Shown: positions 1-13,549, counted from the stretch's first letter. The stretch is 64,000 nucleotides of DNA from Nepenthes gracilis (GCA_033239525.1 BSYO01000026.1:3100001-3164000); one strand, 5' to 3'. Notes: generated by a model from the letters alone, not told the origin. Made by a program: numbers and translations.

Positions 1-1280
1 ATATTAGTCTGCTTGAAAGGTGATGGAAAGGTTTCTTTGAATTTGTCAAATCTAATTGACAAAATGTTTTTTCCCCCTATTACTTTCAGTGCCATGTGGC
101 ATTTTCCTTTTCTTTTGTCCTCTTAGGATGATAAAACTACGACTATGGAGAGGATTGACTAGACTTTGAACAGCTCTGAGATCAAGAGTCTGTCTTTAGG
201 AGTGAATGAAGATGGATCTGTTTAAGAAGAATTAGCGGCTACTTTCATCAGCTGTAGTTAGAAAGTCAAGCCCGTATGTGTATCCCAATTTGAGTCCAAT
301 GGAACAGCATAACAGAAGTAAATCTACCATATTTAAGAAAAATTAACAAGAATCCTATCATTTGTCTATCCACTTGGATGGAATATGAGATATATTGAGG
401 TTTTGTTTGTCTACTTCTGGAGCTCATTTACAAGGGAACATTATGGACGGATCATGGGAAATATTACCAGGGCTTTTCTTTTCTACTTCTAGAGCTCATT
501 TATCCAGGAATCTGTCTAATCTATTGCACATGCACATATTAATATATTTCGTACAAGGTATACTATGAACATGTACTTAATTCATGTTTAAAGCTTGGTA
601 GGTATTTGCAGAAGGGCTAGGTAGAGTATAAAAACTATTATTGTGCCCTCACTTTACAGTTTAGGCTTTTTAAGTAGTTGTATCATTGACAAGAGGTGAA
701 TCGGGGAATAGGGAAAGGAGATTAAGTGAAGGGATTAACACTAACCTTGATTATAATTTTCATTTAATGAGTGAATAGGAATAGAAGTGAGAAGTTTAAC
801 AATCTCATTCAGCTTGATCACCCATTTTGTACACTAAATTTTTGACCCACTAAACATGCACATATGGGTCCAGGGATGCTATGAGCATGAGTGAACTTTC
901 ATAAGAATGGACATTTGGAAATGCTGTTTTTTTTTTTAAAAAAAAGAAAAATGTTCCCTGGTATGTAGACATACACATCGGAGCATGCAGTCCAGTCCTG
1001 TTCAAGAACAGTAGTATAACAACAGTGAAACTTCAGGGTAATTTTATATGATTTTCTCTCCATTTTTACCCTCTTCTTCCCCTTCCGAAAATTCTATATG
1101 TGCTCTAATATTTACTTCATATAGCCACCTTATTTTGGTTTTAGAATTAATGTCTTTGCATAGTTTTTGAATTTTATCAATACCTTGTTATTTGCACCCT
1201 ATTGTCAGTAGGCTTTCTCTTTTCCACCTTTCAGTTTCTATAATGGAAGTACCCATAATATGCTTCTTGCAATTCTTCAG
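1..1280 (+). other. Upstream intron sequence of SR-alpha with a possible decayed exon
   Basis: No intact coding exon is visible here. A stretch at about 127-270, directly after a TTTTGTCCTCTTAG acceptor-like site, reads DDKTTTMERID then a stop. This resembles the plant SR-alpha linker (W-DD...LDFTD), but at least three in-frame stops follow. The rest is AT-rich intron-like sequence. The acceptor for the first secure exon is TTCTTCAG at 1273-1280. Confidence 0.35.
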
Positions 1281-4200
1281 TATTGCAGGAAAGGCCAATT
1301 TGGAGAAGGTGGATCTCGAGCCAGCTTTGAAAGCTCTAAAGGATAGGTTAATGATCAAGAATGTGGTATGTTTTCCCTGTAATGTCATATCTGTTTTCTG
1401 TTTTGCATTGTGCTGCACCAAAGCGTTTGTTAACACATTCTTACTGATAAGAAAGGAGGAAATAAATGGTAGCCCACTGCACAAGGCTTCTAGCATTTTG
1501 CATGCTTTGGAAAGGGTCAGATTTGCGTAGCCTTATTCTTACATTGTAGATGAAGTTGTTTCGTAGTTTAAACATGTGACATCCATATCACAATACTCCA
1601 CCAACCTTACTGTCTAGATCAATAAGAGGGGCAGTAGCTAGTAACTTACAAATTCATAATGATGTTTACAATACTACTAAATGCCAAAACTACCAATATT
1701 CATGTTTTTCTTTGAAACATGTTGGAATTGATATTGGAGGCTGGAGATTAGGAGTAAAAATGAATGCATTAGTCCATAAGGAGTAAGAAAGAATGCATGA
1801 AGTGCAATTTTAGTAATTATTGATGGAATAATGACTATTCAAATTCATGAAAAGGTAGTGCATAATGCAGGTTGGTTAAATAGAGTAATGGATCTAGAGC
1901 ATGGGTGAAAATATTGGCTGATATTGGATATTTTTTGATACCGTTGAAAATTGTGATGTGCTATTGTATTGGCGATATATAATATGATATTTAAAATATT
2001 TGCCGAGATATCCTAAATTTGTTTGTCAGCTTACGATTTTCAAGAGAGTTTTGCTTTCAATATATCTGATATATATTATCCAATATGTTTGATTTCGATA
2101 TAGCTGCGACCGATATTGAAACAAATGTCAATATTTTTATTTATGATAAAGGATACTTTGTGATTGAAAAATACTTATGTAATTATAAGGAAAATGTTTT
2201 GGGACAACCATTGGGCCAACTATTGAAACAACATAGAAGAAGTATGTGTTTTTGGAGATATGAATGCTATGATAAATGAGTATGGTTCCTCTAAAAGAAA
2301 ATATAAGGAAATGACATATATTTAGCTAGTTAAAAGTCGCACATATAGGTAAAAATGTAAGGGAATGACGTTAAGAGGGTTTAGATACTTAAAATGAATC
2401 ACAACAGAAAGGCAATTTGATTGGGGTCTGAGGTAGAAAAAAGGAGAGACATAGAAAAAAAGGAGAGACGGGCCTAGGAATATTTGGAATTAGATAAAGT
2501 AGCAGTTTCATATGCTTCTATTCTCAAAGTGTTCCGCTAAACAAACTGAATATGTAAGCAATTCATACACCAATACACTTGTGGGACTCACTTTGATGAT
2601 GGTGTGTAATCATATGAGCCACCTCATTAGCTAGACTAAGATTTTGTACTGTAACTTGGAGTTTTTGTCTTTTAGTGGAAACTAGGAAGCATAAATGGAG
2701 TATTTTGACTTCAAATTTTATCTCTTGACAGTCAAACCTACCATTTTTGTTGTGCATATTAAAAATATGTACCTTCTCCATTTCAAGTTTCAAGCCTTCA
2801 TTGAGTTTGAAATATTAATAAGTTAATAAATAGTGCCATGCTTTCTTGATTTAGATGAATTTGTAAGTTGTGATTTTATCATTGACTATGCGATATAGTT
2901 CTTATTGTCCCTCTCTTTTAAGGGATACAGAACGGGAAAATGTCTGAGGTGGCTGACTTATAAATGACAAGATCATCATTGGCATAATCATTAAGTGGAT
3001 GAAGTATGTAATTGTAAATCTCTGAAGGCCTATTCAACTGTAGAAAGTTGACTTAGTTTTATAGAAATACTTTTGAGAAAAAATAAAATTTATGCTCAAA
3101 GTTGTGTGTTTTCTAATTCTGAAATGAATTTCGCAAAGCTCAAAAATTATAGTAGTATTCCTTTCATTAGGAAAAAGTGTATTCTACAAATTTCCAAATC
3201 CAGCTTATATTATATTCTTTTCAGAATTTGTTTAGGTAAAATGTTTTGTAAACATATAAAGCTAAACATATGCGAAACTTGAATTAATATTTATATATAT
3301 ACACTGAGAATATTATTAGTTTCACAATCAATTTTTTATGTGTATTTTTTTCATTAGGTAATAATTTTATGTAAGATATTGATCAGTATAAATGATATAT
3401 TCTTACATGGATCATGTGATCAGGTTCTTATATTTTTCCTATCTTTGAAGGGATACAAAAATGGGGAAAAAGTCTTGGGTGGCTGAGTTAGAAATGACAA
3501 ATTCATCACTGGCCTAATCATCAAGTTGATGGAGTATGGAATTTAGAATCTATGATGGCCTATTCAGTGTGGCTAAATTAGAAATGACAGATTTATCTGT
3601 GGCCTAATCATTAGGTTGATGGAGTATATAATTTTGAATCTATAATGGTCTATTCAATTGTAGAAAATCTGATGTTATTTTATAAAAAGGTTTTCCAGAA
3701 AAAACAGAAAATATGAAAAATTATGTTCCAAGCTGTTTGTTTTCTAATTTTGAAAACTCAAGAATATTTTCATAGTTTTCCACTTGTCAGAAAAAAAGTG
3801 TTTCTATAATTTTCTAGTTCTAACTTGTATACTATTCTTGTGGGAATTGTTATGGTAGATACATAGTAAACAAATGACAATTTTATTAGTTTCATAGTCA
3901 ATTTTGTTTGTAATTTTCTCTTTTTTGATTAGGTATTAATATTATATAAGATTTTAATCTTTATGAATGATATTCTTCTGCTCATTAGGGAATATGGTTA
4001 TATCACATGGTATGAGATCAAAATACGGTCCACTTATCAACACCAGTTTTACTGCCTAATGTTTTCTATAACTTAGAACAATTTATTACTTGTCCATAAC
4101 TAATTTGATTATTAAGTTGAATTATTTACATTGCCAATAATTTAAAGGTTCATTGTTTAAAGAATTAGTATCATTAATAATCACATTCAAAATATTGATA

Positions 4201-6760
4201 GTTGACTACCACATAAAACGCTAAAAATGAATTGGGTATTACTTTCTTTAGACTCAACTTGTTAATTTGGCGAGTTGGGAGTTAAGTTTGAGCTTGACTC
4301 ATTCCCTTCATGAGTTGAGCTCAACAAACTAAGCATGAGCTTCTAATTGAGCTATTAGAAATTGATTTGGGGAGTTAATTTATTATTAAAGAATATATCA
4401 AGTAATTCGTTGTTTAAATCTGCTCCTTACCTAAAAGAGGTTATAAAACAATCTTAACTCAACTTTTAAGCTTCTTGAGTTGAGCTTAAACAAGCTTAAA
4501 CTAACAATTTCAAGAAGACCTCTCAGTAAGTTTATTTGATTAACAATTCTAATCACATTTCATGTAATCGTTGTGTTCCCAACAACTACTAATAAGCTTT
4601 GGCTTGTGGAAAAGGTGACATTTTAACAGAAATAAATGACCAAGTTTATCAATTAAACTGTGACTACGGAGAAGTTGAAAAGGCAAAGAAAACAGGAAAA
4701 CATAAAACAGAAAACAATTTTGCAAAATAAATAGGCCCTACGGGACTTGGCAGTATGCAGTCTTCTTTTGTAACTTCTACTTCTGTTTAGAATGTTTTTA
4801 CTGATCATGGATGGAACTATTAGTAGCAGTTGCAGTCATATAAGTATTAGATATATTAGACAATATGTAACGGTATTAAATATATTGGGAGAGAATTTTT
4901 CTGAGAATTATATACTAACAAGTAAGTATTGGAAGATATATCGCATTATACTGTCTTGGTAAAATATCGCGACTTTACTTCGGTATCAGGAAGTATCGGA
5001 AGGGAGTGAAGACTTAAGTTTATCCATGTGGTCCTCGGGGAAAAGAAGAGAAAGCAGAGTGGGAGGGGGTATGTATGGAAGCAAATTGGCCATAGTTTGT
5101 TTGTAGAAGTACCAGAAGATTTGGGTCCGTTTATTTTACGTAAATTCCTTATTATGTGGGATTTTGTTTTTGTTGCTCTTTTAAGTCCTTCTATGGGTAT
5201 CGTTATTGTTGTAACACTTGCAGGCTGAAGAGATAGCTGAGAAGCTTTGTGAATCAGTGGCAGCAAGCCTGGAAGGTAAAAAGCATGCCTCATTTACGAG
5301 GGTGTCATCAACTGTTCAGGTCTGCATGGATACCTTTAATAGTAGAAACTGTTTTGCTTTTTAATTTTTTTAGCAGTACACGGATAAGAAAAAAGTTTTT
5401 CATTGTCTTCTCCTGGAATAACTTAATTTAGTAATTCAGGCTGCAATGGAGGAAGCCCTTGTTCGTATCCTTACTCCTAAGCACTCTATTGACATACTTA
5501 GGGATGTCTATGCTGCCAAGGAACAAGGGAAACCCTATGTTGTTGTATTTATCGGTGTGAATGGAGTTGGGAAGTCTACTAATCTGGCCAAGGTTGGGCT
5601 AAAGTCTAATTGTTCTGTTTGTGAATTATCAGTGCATGTTTGTCCAAGCGCATTGGTCATGTTTTTTCCAATTTCACTTCACAGGTTGCCTATTGGCTCT
5701 TGCAACATAAGGTGAGTGTCATGATGGCTGCTTGTGATACATTTCGTTCAGGAGCAGTTGAGCAGCTGCGGACACATGCACGTAGACTCCAGGTAGGATT
5801 GTTATTATGTGGCTAAATTGTGGTTCCTTGCCAGTGACATTGTTCAAAGATACAGACAATGACCAGTCATTGGTACACTATGCCAGATTCCAATATTTGA
5901 GAAAGGTTATGAGAAAGATCCTGCAATAGTGGCGAAGGAAGCAATCCAGGAGGCTACCTGCAATGGCTCAGATGTGGTTCTTGTTGATACGGCTGGTCGG
6001 ATGCAGGTATAACTCATGCTTTATGCCCCATCAACATTTGGCAATGCGTTGATGGAAGTATATTATGGATTGGTAGCCATTCCAATAGTTTGATGGGCTA
6101 TCAGTGGCTGACTTTTAAGATGTGATGTGGTGAAATGGGGTGCCTTAGGAGCTTGCTTTCCGAGTAGTTTGGCCTTGAATTGCTGAGTAATGGTGCTTGC
6201 AGGATAATGAGCCATTAATGCGTGCATTGTCAAAGCTTATTAACCTCAACAATCCAGATCTGGTCCTTTTTGTTGGAGAAGCACTTGTTGGCAACGATGC
6301 GGTTGACCAACTCTCAAAGTTCAATCAGGTTTTCGCCGACCCATTGTTTTTATAATGTGCTCCCTTGCACAGCAATTATATAACGAACACAGACCACTCC
6401 CATTTTTCACTGGCAACACTCCTTTGTTCTCTTGCAGAAATTGGCCGATCTTTCAACCTCGCCGAGTCCAAGACTGATAGATGGCATTCTGCTCACCAAG
6501 TTTGACACAATTGATGATAAGGTAGACATCTCGCTCTCTATTTATCCATCTCTCCCCACCTGTGCCTTTTGATGAGATGGGATGGATGGGATGTTTGTTG
6601 GTCAGTAACATGATAGGTGGTAAATAATGTGTAGGTTGGAGCAGCACTGTCGATGGTGTACGTCTCCGGAGCGCCTGTCATGTTTGTCGGGTGTGGACAG
6701 TCGTACACAGACCTCAAGAAGCTCAACGTGAAATCCATAGTGAAGACACTCCTCAAATGA
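1281..6760 (+). CDS. SRPRA: Signal recognition particle receptor alpha subunit, C-terminal NG GTPase domain (8 exons, 5' part missing)
   Basis: Joined exons 1281-1365, 5224-5319, 5440-5592, 5685-5792, 5887-6006, 6203-6328, 6438-6521 and 6635-6760 (stop TGA 6758-6760) give about 298 uninterrupted residues closely matching plant SR-alpha. All introns are GT..AG, and every junction after the first exon falls between codons. The N (four-helix) subdomain occupies the first three exons. The GTPase follows: G1 [21 protein letters not shown]3 DTAGRMQ, G4 TKFD and closing GCGQ. By family knowledge the protein sits on the ER membrane with SR-beta, docks SRP54 and hydrolyses GTP to hand ribosomes to the translocon. 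The first intron seen (1366-5223) is unusually long at about 3.9 kb. The donor after 5592 is GTTGGG, a weak but acceptable GT site. The N-terminal SRX domain and linker are not visible; 1-1280 shows only a possible decayed exon. Family identity is very secure; whether the locus makes full-length protein is not. Confidence 0.93.
2890..4010. repeat. Diverged tandem duplication inside the long SR-alpha intron
   Basis: Two copies, about 2890-3417 and 3418-4010, share the same order of landmarks: a pyrimidine run followed by AAGGGATACA, GGTGGCTGA-TTA-AAATGACA, GCCTATTCA, TTTTCTAATT, a TTAGTTTCA-A-TCAATTTT block and ATTAGGTA-TAAT. The second copy also repeats about 90 bp internally (from about 3480 and again from about 3570). 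The copies differ at many positions, so the duplication is old. No coding potential is seen. Confidence 0.7.
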
Positions 6761-7030
6761 GAATGCTTCTTGGATTATTCAGCTAAGGTGCCCAAAAGCT
6801 GGGTTTCTCTTGGGTCCCCTCCCCTCACCTTTGGTTGATGCTTTTGTTCTATCCACTCACTGGCCTCATTCATCCCTGACTTTTGGATGTGTAATATCTT
6901 GTGTTCTGGGCTCTGCATTGTGTGAAATGAATCTCTCTCTCTCTCTCAATCACCAAAAAAAAAAAGAAAAAGAAAAAGAAGAAGCTTCTTCTACAAATGG
7001 GCAAAATACTCCCTTCAGCAGCTAATAAAC
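6761..7030 (+). other. Probable 3' UTR of SR-alpha
   Basis: Sequence directly after the stop codon is less AT-rich than the flank and ends in a CT run followed by an A-rich stretch (6953-6983). No unambiguous AATAAA signal with cleavage site was picked out, so the 3' end is inferred. Confidence 0.4.
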
Positions 7031-7098
7031 TGAAATGTCAGAGGATTTTGTGTCCCAAATAAGCACTATTTGGTCGTTAGTTGTTTGAGTTTCGAAGG

Positions 7099-7102
<4 letters not shown>

Positions 7103-7133
<31 letters not shown>
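7103..7133. repeat. (TA)n microsatellite
   Basis: An uninterrupted TA run of about 15 units lies in intergenic AT-rich DNA. The surrounding 7030-8170 shows no gene; the short open frames there are not supported. Confidence 0.9.
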
Positions 7134-7136
<3 letters not shown>

Positions 7137-8174
7137 ACAATTAATAGACTTTTTTTTTAAAAAAAAATTATGGCCCATAATTTTTCGGATTATAAACTAT
7201 GTATTAGGATTTATTAATAAGCAAATACTATTAAAAAAATAAAGAATGGACAAAATTCTAGCATTTAAATTCTTTCTTTTAACTGTAATATGTCCGAAAT
7301 CGAATTTCTAAGGGCTTATAACCAGACTTAAAGATGGTCCTTCATATTTTTCAAAACTCAAGAACGACCACTTTCATATTTATTTTAATAATTTGAGAAG
7401 GCTAAAATAATATCTATCGTTAAAAGTATTATACTATTTTGGGTACCTCTTTTTGGAAGAAATTTGTTAAGCATTTATAATTCATGTGCTTATATTTTCT
7501 AAAAGAAAAGCATTTTATTTTATTTTATTTTTATATTTAATTTCAGGATTTATTGCGCACTTTTAGTACATATTTGAGCTTGCCTTTGATCTGTAAAATA
7601 AGTGCTTAATTTCTTTTGTCTAATTTGAAATCTTAGTCTATGAAGATTGTGCATGGTTATCGCCATTTTATGAATTGTGATGAGCTGAAACATTTTCCTC
7701 TCTGACGTTTCGTCTTTCTTCCTGCTCTCTTCTCTTCCTCCTCCTTCCCTCCTGTTTCTGTCTATTTTATCATCCTCCTGCTTATCCTTCTTCTCTCCTG
7801 CTTACTACCAGACATTTTTAAAATTCCTATGTAATTGAAGAAGATGGAGGGAACAGGAAAAGCAGAAGAGGAACCAGATGGAGGCAAGAAGAGTTTGAGA
7901 ATAATAAAAGAAAGCAAGGAATTTTTAGAGATACACGAGTAGGAAAAAGAGGTTGCATGGCAGATTAGAGGCAGGAACATAAAGTAAATTTAGGTTCTCC
8001 TTCTGTTATCTTTTCTAACAGTTCTTGCATTACTATCTCAATTGCCATGTACATTCCCAATTTTCTTGTCTCATGTTGTTATTCTGGCCTGAATTATTCT
8101 TGGTTTTACAATGACGTTATTACCGGGTGCAGGATATGAAGGTGTGAAAATAAAAGCATTTCTTGCATATGTAC

Positions 8175-8563
8175 TGTTACAAGTACAAGCTATTAGGGTT
8201 CGGTTTTCTCCCAAAAGATGCACCTCCTGAGGGTGGAGAATTTCCCCCAACTTATAAGGCAGCTTCTATGGAGCTGCCTACCTGACATGGGACTTGTAAC
8301 ATTCCTTCCCCATTCAACAGCTGCAGACCTCGGTAGTTGCACTCTGTGACACTGCACTCTGCCCCAACGTACCGGCAGCAAGTCAACTCCTTGTAAGGAG
8401 CTCTCTCTGGGTCGGGACTGGTTTTAATAAAAATATCACTGTTGCGAGCATAAGCTTTAGGGGCCCGAGCCTCCCCCAAAAGGTGTACCATGACGGAGGA
8501 GAATCCCCTCAACTTATAAGACAGTCCTTGTGGACTTGCCTTCCCAATGTAAGACTTGTAACA
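8175..8563 (-). mobile_element. Complete TRIM-type miniature LTR retroelement
   Basis: Two direct repeats, 8175-8301 (127 bp) and 8440-8563 (124 bp), each begin TGTT and end AACA and share the central ACTTATAAG and CTTGTAACA blocks. They enclose 138 bp without coding potential. A perfect 5-bp target-site duplication TGTAC flanks the element (8170-8174 and 8564-8568). Read on the minus strand, a purine tract complementary to 8302-8313 (GGGGAAGGAA) directly precedes the 3' LTR, which sets the orientation. The primer-binding site on the other side is degenerate (TGATAT). Total length 389 bp fits terminal-repeat retrotransposons in miniature, which need proteins supplied by other elements. Confidence 0.85.
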
Positions 8564-9096
8564 TGTACAATTTCTGGGCCTGAAAACAGTGCAATATTTT
8601 GCAAAGATGGAACTGCAAGAAATTCAAGATGACATCCGAAGTGGCTGAAATGAAAATTTCTTGCATATGGAAGAGGTTGCTCATTGTTTTTGAAAACAAA
8701 AATGATGATATTATAAAATATGAAGCATTATACTTGCAAGGGCCTTCATGTTGTTAATCCCATACTAGTATTTGTGTTCACCAAATTGGGTGTATCCGAT
8801 CCTCCGTTGTGTGTACATAGTCAGTCATAAACTTGCTACCTTTTTTATTAGGGGTCGCACAGTTAGTGTGTTCAATACTGTGCAATAGCTTTAGTAAACA
8901 TTTAAAGCTTGATTGTGGCAGAAGGAAACCGAAGAAGAACTGTTGGGTTCTTTCCAAGTCATGAGGTCTGTTGCTGGATTTGAAGCCCGGAATTTTCTTT
9001 ACACTGTTTATTATCTAATCTTTTTTTTTTTCACTAAGGCATTTGCATGATGAGAAGTCCGATTTCAGGGAAAGGAAGGAGATGAAATGAAACTAT

Positions 9097-9892
9097 TGTT
9101 GGGATATACTGACATCGGTGTAAATGAATCGAGAGAAAAAGATGAAATGACGATGAAAACAACACATAACTGACAAACGACAATCACAAAATAAAGAGAC
9201 AAGCTACAAGTAATTTTACGTGGAAAATTTTTTTCTGAATAAGACGAAAAAATTATGGGACTATGCGTCACGAAAAAACTATGGGACTATGCGTCCTCAA
9301 ATCTTTATTATGTAAAATTGGTTATACAAATCTTAAATACAAGAATTCAACTCCTTGTATCAAAAGGACTTGAGTAGTATTGAATGTAGAAGAAATCTCT
9401 AGAGTAAGAAAAACTCTCTCTTTTCTTCACTTTTTCTTACCAACGGCACTCATTGATTTCTAATTTTACAAATATTATCTCTTTTACAATCGCACTCGCT
9501 TTTACAAACCTTAAAGAGAGTTTTGCGCACTTTTTTATTGTGGGTTATTGGGATCGACAACCCGCCATCCTTTAGTATAAACAATCCGGTTCTCCTTTGG
9601 ACTCAGCAGTTTGGTCACCCTTCAGCATTGGCATCGGGTTGATTACCTGTCGGCCAAGCAGGTCGGTTGGACGCCATTCAGCCAAGCAGTCTAGTCGGCC
9701 TCCTTGGTCTTTGCTAGACTGGTTGGTCACCTCTTCGGCCTTAGCATTGCCTGAACGTTATCGGCTTTGATCTAGTTTCCGGTCGTCCGCTTCGTCGCTA
9801 GTGTGAACAAAACCCTACTATACCTACTTCAATAGCGATCAGCAGCAATGGCATCGGTATGACCCCATACAGGAGGAATCCATAGCCCAACA
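9097..9892 (-). mobile_element. Solo LTR, copia-like (796 bp)
   Basis: It begins TGTTGGG and ends CCCAACA, a 7-bp inverted terminal repeat. It is flanked by ACTAT (9092-9096) and ACTAG (9893-9897), a 5-bp target-site duplication with one mismatch. On the minus strand the block TTTTCCACGTAAAATT, common in copia LTRs, is readable at about 9210-9225. No internal region is attached, so this is a solo LTR left by LTR-LTR recombination. A second member of the family lies at 26623-27429. Confidence 0.8.
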
Positions 9893-11284
9893 ACTAGCCC
9901 TACTTCAGTGAAAACACTTCCACTGACTGTGCAGGGCACAGAAAGAAAAAAAAAAAAAAACGCTAATTGGATAAGAAAGGTCTCAACTCTAAGTTAGAAA
10001 GTGACTGACTATTGTTTGAATCATATTCGATGTTATTTAATGACTTCATGATGCTTGCAGGATCAATCAACCATGACCTGTCCTACTATGTACTGATTTT
10101 TGTGGTTTCTTGTTTACTCAACTCACGTGTTCTCATGAATTTGGAATACGGTGGCTTGCTCGCATCAATATATTTCCTCGCTCTTTCATCAGTAATCAAA
10201 TTTCCGATCGTAGAACAATCAGATCTCTTCTTCTTTCTCCCTTATCGTTCTCCGTAGAAAAGAATTGCACAGTCGAAAAATCAAAACCCTAGAATTATGA
10301 AACTGCAAATTCGCTAACAAAATGAAATCGAAACACGGACTACATGATCCCGTGCCAAAGATCCATAAAAAAGAAATTTAGGTGAATGAATTATTCAAAG
10401 CAAAATCAAGAAATAGATAACAAGATATTTATATTGACACAGGAGAAGAAGAATTGAAAGGAACGAAGGAGATAGAAGCATATACTGACCCGTAGAAGAG
10501 AGGACAAGCCAAACAAAGCGGGCAGGAGGGGAAGCGGGTCGAGAATCCTCCTTCATAAACCGACGAATTGTATAATTTTTGAATATTAATAGGCCACGGT
10601 TTTTTACAATATTATTATATTGTAATAATTTTTACAGTAATTTTTTGAATAATATTATTTATTATTTTGATTTATGTATGTAATATCAGTTTTTTAAGAA
10701 AAAAGTAGAATTTTATTTATTTTATTTTAATTATTAGATTAAATTTTAATAATTAATATTAAAAAAATTAAAAAATAATTATATTTTAAGTTTTTAGAAT
10801 ATTTATATTGATTGAATATTAAAATAAATACAAAAAAATTAGTAAAAATATTATTTAATGGATAATATTTAACATTTAAATTTTATTCATTAAATTTTTT
10901 TAATCCTGTGAATCAGATAAATAAAATAGGGTCTTACTTTCTTAAAAAAAAAAAAAAAGGCAGATTCCCCAATTCCCGAGATATTGAGCGTGACCTTGAA
11001 AAACTCTTCAAAGCTTAAAGAAAAAAACTTAATTTCATAATCAATATTATTTTTAAGTTAAATAAAGTGAAATTTCATAATTTAAGGTGCGTTTGTTTAC
11101 AATATATATATATATATATTTATTTATAAATAAAAAAATATATTTCATAAAGAATAGCTTCAGAAATGTATCTTTACAATTTCATAAAAATTATTTTTTA
11201 AAAAAATAATTTCTTTTTGTAATACTTTTAGACATTATTCATATATAATACAATATAGATTATTATATGAATTGATTAATGATA
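9893..11284. other. Intergenic, no supported gene
   Basis: At 9940-10560 there is moderately complex sequence with short open frames but no recognisable protein. Its minus strand has a pyrimidine-rich, 5'-UTR-like look, which is not enough to call. From 10560 to 11284 it is very AT-rich, with poly-A/T runs and a short TA run near 11103. Confidence 0.5.
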
Positions 11285-12250
11285 GTAAAAACTTACAATT
11301 TGAAGCATTCCTGGGTCCGGATTATCATGCAGATTAGGAAGTATTTGGAATCTACGCGTTGGATCGATCTCAAACGAGTCTAATATCCATGTCTCTCAAT
11401 TTGGGCTCTAGGAAACACAAACTATGAATAAAAGGTGAAAGAACGGCGGGAGATTCTTCCACCATAAATATTTTGATATTTATGTTAGAAATCTTTCTCA
11501 ATGAATAGAAAGATATAAGCGTGAAGGTAAATGTGATGGGAATTGCTCAGAGGCTAATATGCAAGGGGTGCAGACAATGATTAGTGGCGACATGGGCTCC
11601 TTTAGTGCACGGCGGTGAGTGACTCACAAGGATCGCCGAGTTGAGATGGTGGTTTTTTAGGAAAGAAAGCTGGTTTTTTATCATCGTATTTGGGTTTGAA
11701 ACTTAGCGCCAGAAAGCTCTTGAGTGCTCCGAGTATATTTTGATGCAGGATTTCAAATCTTTTATCCCTCTTTCTCCATTGTAGAAAAAGGTATATGTAA
11801 ACTCCGTGGAAGAGGCTTTTGGGCATGGGAATTTGTGACAAGTGACCTGCCTGAGTTCGTCAGCCACTGAGCATTGGCGATAGCCAGCAGTGTCAATTGT
11901 TGCTTTATGGTGGCGCGGGGACCTTCATCGGGTGTGGTCGACATGGGCCTGGTTGGCATTTATTGGGATTGGTTGAGTTGCTGCAGGACGGTGGGCGTTG
12001 CGGCTGACCATGGTTGTCCTTATCTCTCATTGGCTGATATTTTCTGAGTTGGCATCTCCTGTGTTGTCAATCTGCAGCCATTTTGGGAGAAGCACGGGTG
12101 GATGGCGATTGGGCGTATATCAGAAGTGTTTAGTGGACCTTGCTCCAAATCTCCCAGGCCCTTTCGCTTGGTAGGGCTTGCCTACCGGTTGGGTTTCGTT
12201 GCTGCTAGTTGGGCCTCATTGTTGTCGACTCATATTCATACTGAATCCAT
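11285..12250. repeat. GC-richer repeat island, probable LTR-element remnant
   Basis: This block is clearly richer in G and C than its flanks, has no intact ORF, and contains words seen again in the block at 13550-14600 (AATAGAAAGATATAA; TTGCTAGTTGGGC-like text near the right end). Shared internal order suggests two diverged copies of one LTR family. Termini and target-site duplication were not found. Confidence 0.4.
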
Positions 12251-13549
12251 CACAATTATTGATGATAATAATTTTTTTAATTGTTGATGATATTTCACAG
12301 TCAAAAAAATTTTGATCATCGTGTATTTGTCATTGGTATGGTGATTTTTTGTTGAATGATGTGGTCAGGGTGTTAGTTCTCAAAGTAAGTGGCATTGTTA
12401 GCCGGTGATCGAAATTGTTGATTGAATGCAATGCCAACGACGGGATAAGGATATCATGATCAGACAATGATATTACCTTTCAAATAAAAACTTGTATCAC
12501 TAAGTGTTGATAGTTAATAAGTTTCGATAATTAAATTTTTGTGTCAAAGGCGAGAACCTTTACTTATATTCTTTTTTGATGTGTAATAGTGACATATTAA
12601 ATTAGTAGGAAGAGAACATATAAGAGGATACTAAGAGGGGGAACAAATTTAAATTTTTATCTCATTAAAAGAGAAACTAATTCAATCCCACTTAATTATA
12701 ACCATCTAATTAATATTAAACAGATAAGATTAACATTTTTTTAATAATAAATAAAAATAAAGTAGCATTTTTTACAGTAAATAACACAGTTGTTCAATTA
12801 ATATCGAACTGTTATGATTAGAGGAGCTGAATCAATCTCTTTTTCAGAGGGATAGATCTTCTAAATCTGAAGGGAAACAAGGGGCAACAAATGACACCCA
12901 TAAAATGAAACAATATTAAAATATATGTATTTTATTTTTTATTTTTGACTTTTTTTTAACAATATATGTATAAATATATAGAGATTAGGTAAAGGATAAA
13001 TATTAAAATAATATTTTAATATTAATTTGATACTATAAAAATAAATTTCAACCATTAAATAAATAAGAAAATATCTTGTTTATGGTAAGATTATACGATG
13101 GCACAAGTATGCAAACATGAAGGGAACAAGTTTAGGTTGCGTGGTGTGTACAAACCCTAATCTTTTGGTAAAATTACATATATGGACACAATTCCTTTTA
13201 GTATGCCAAATAAATCCTTCTGATTTTTTAAAGAAATAAATTTATAGCAATCTATTTAATAAATAATAAATTTAGAATATTTCTATAATATAAAGTTAAA
13301 CAAATATATTTATTTAAAAAATTATGTTAATAATGGCCTTTATTACTTAAAGTTAAGGTCAATAAATATTTCCTTAAATCTATATATTTAATATATATCT
13401 TATTTTTTGGTTTGGTCACTGTAACGGGGTGAAAATAGCCAATATATTATTTTTTTTATAAATTATAAATTTTATTTAAGATAAAATATATTGATAAATT
13501 ATATTTTTACATAGCTAACATAAATTTTTAAATAAAATATTTAAATATA
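12251..13549. other. AT-rich intergenic sequence, nothing recognised
   Basis: Low-complexity AT-rich DNA with many short A/T runs. No open frame, RNA gene or element end was recognised. It could be the interior of an eroded element whose ends are the two GC-richer islands either side, but no coding motif supports that. Confidence 0.4.

Noticed and set aside
1188..1530. Open frames on both strands around 1192-1530
   Set aside because: Only 1281-1365 is real coding (SR-alpha exon); the rest is intron read-through and an antisense shadow.
6453..7025. Short open frames around the end of SR-alpha
   Set aside because: They overlap secure exons or the CT/A-rich 3' UTR and have no family match.
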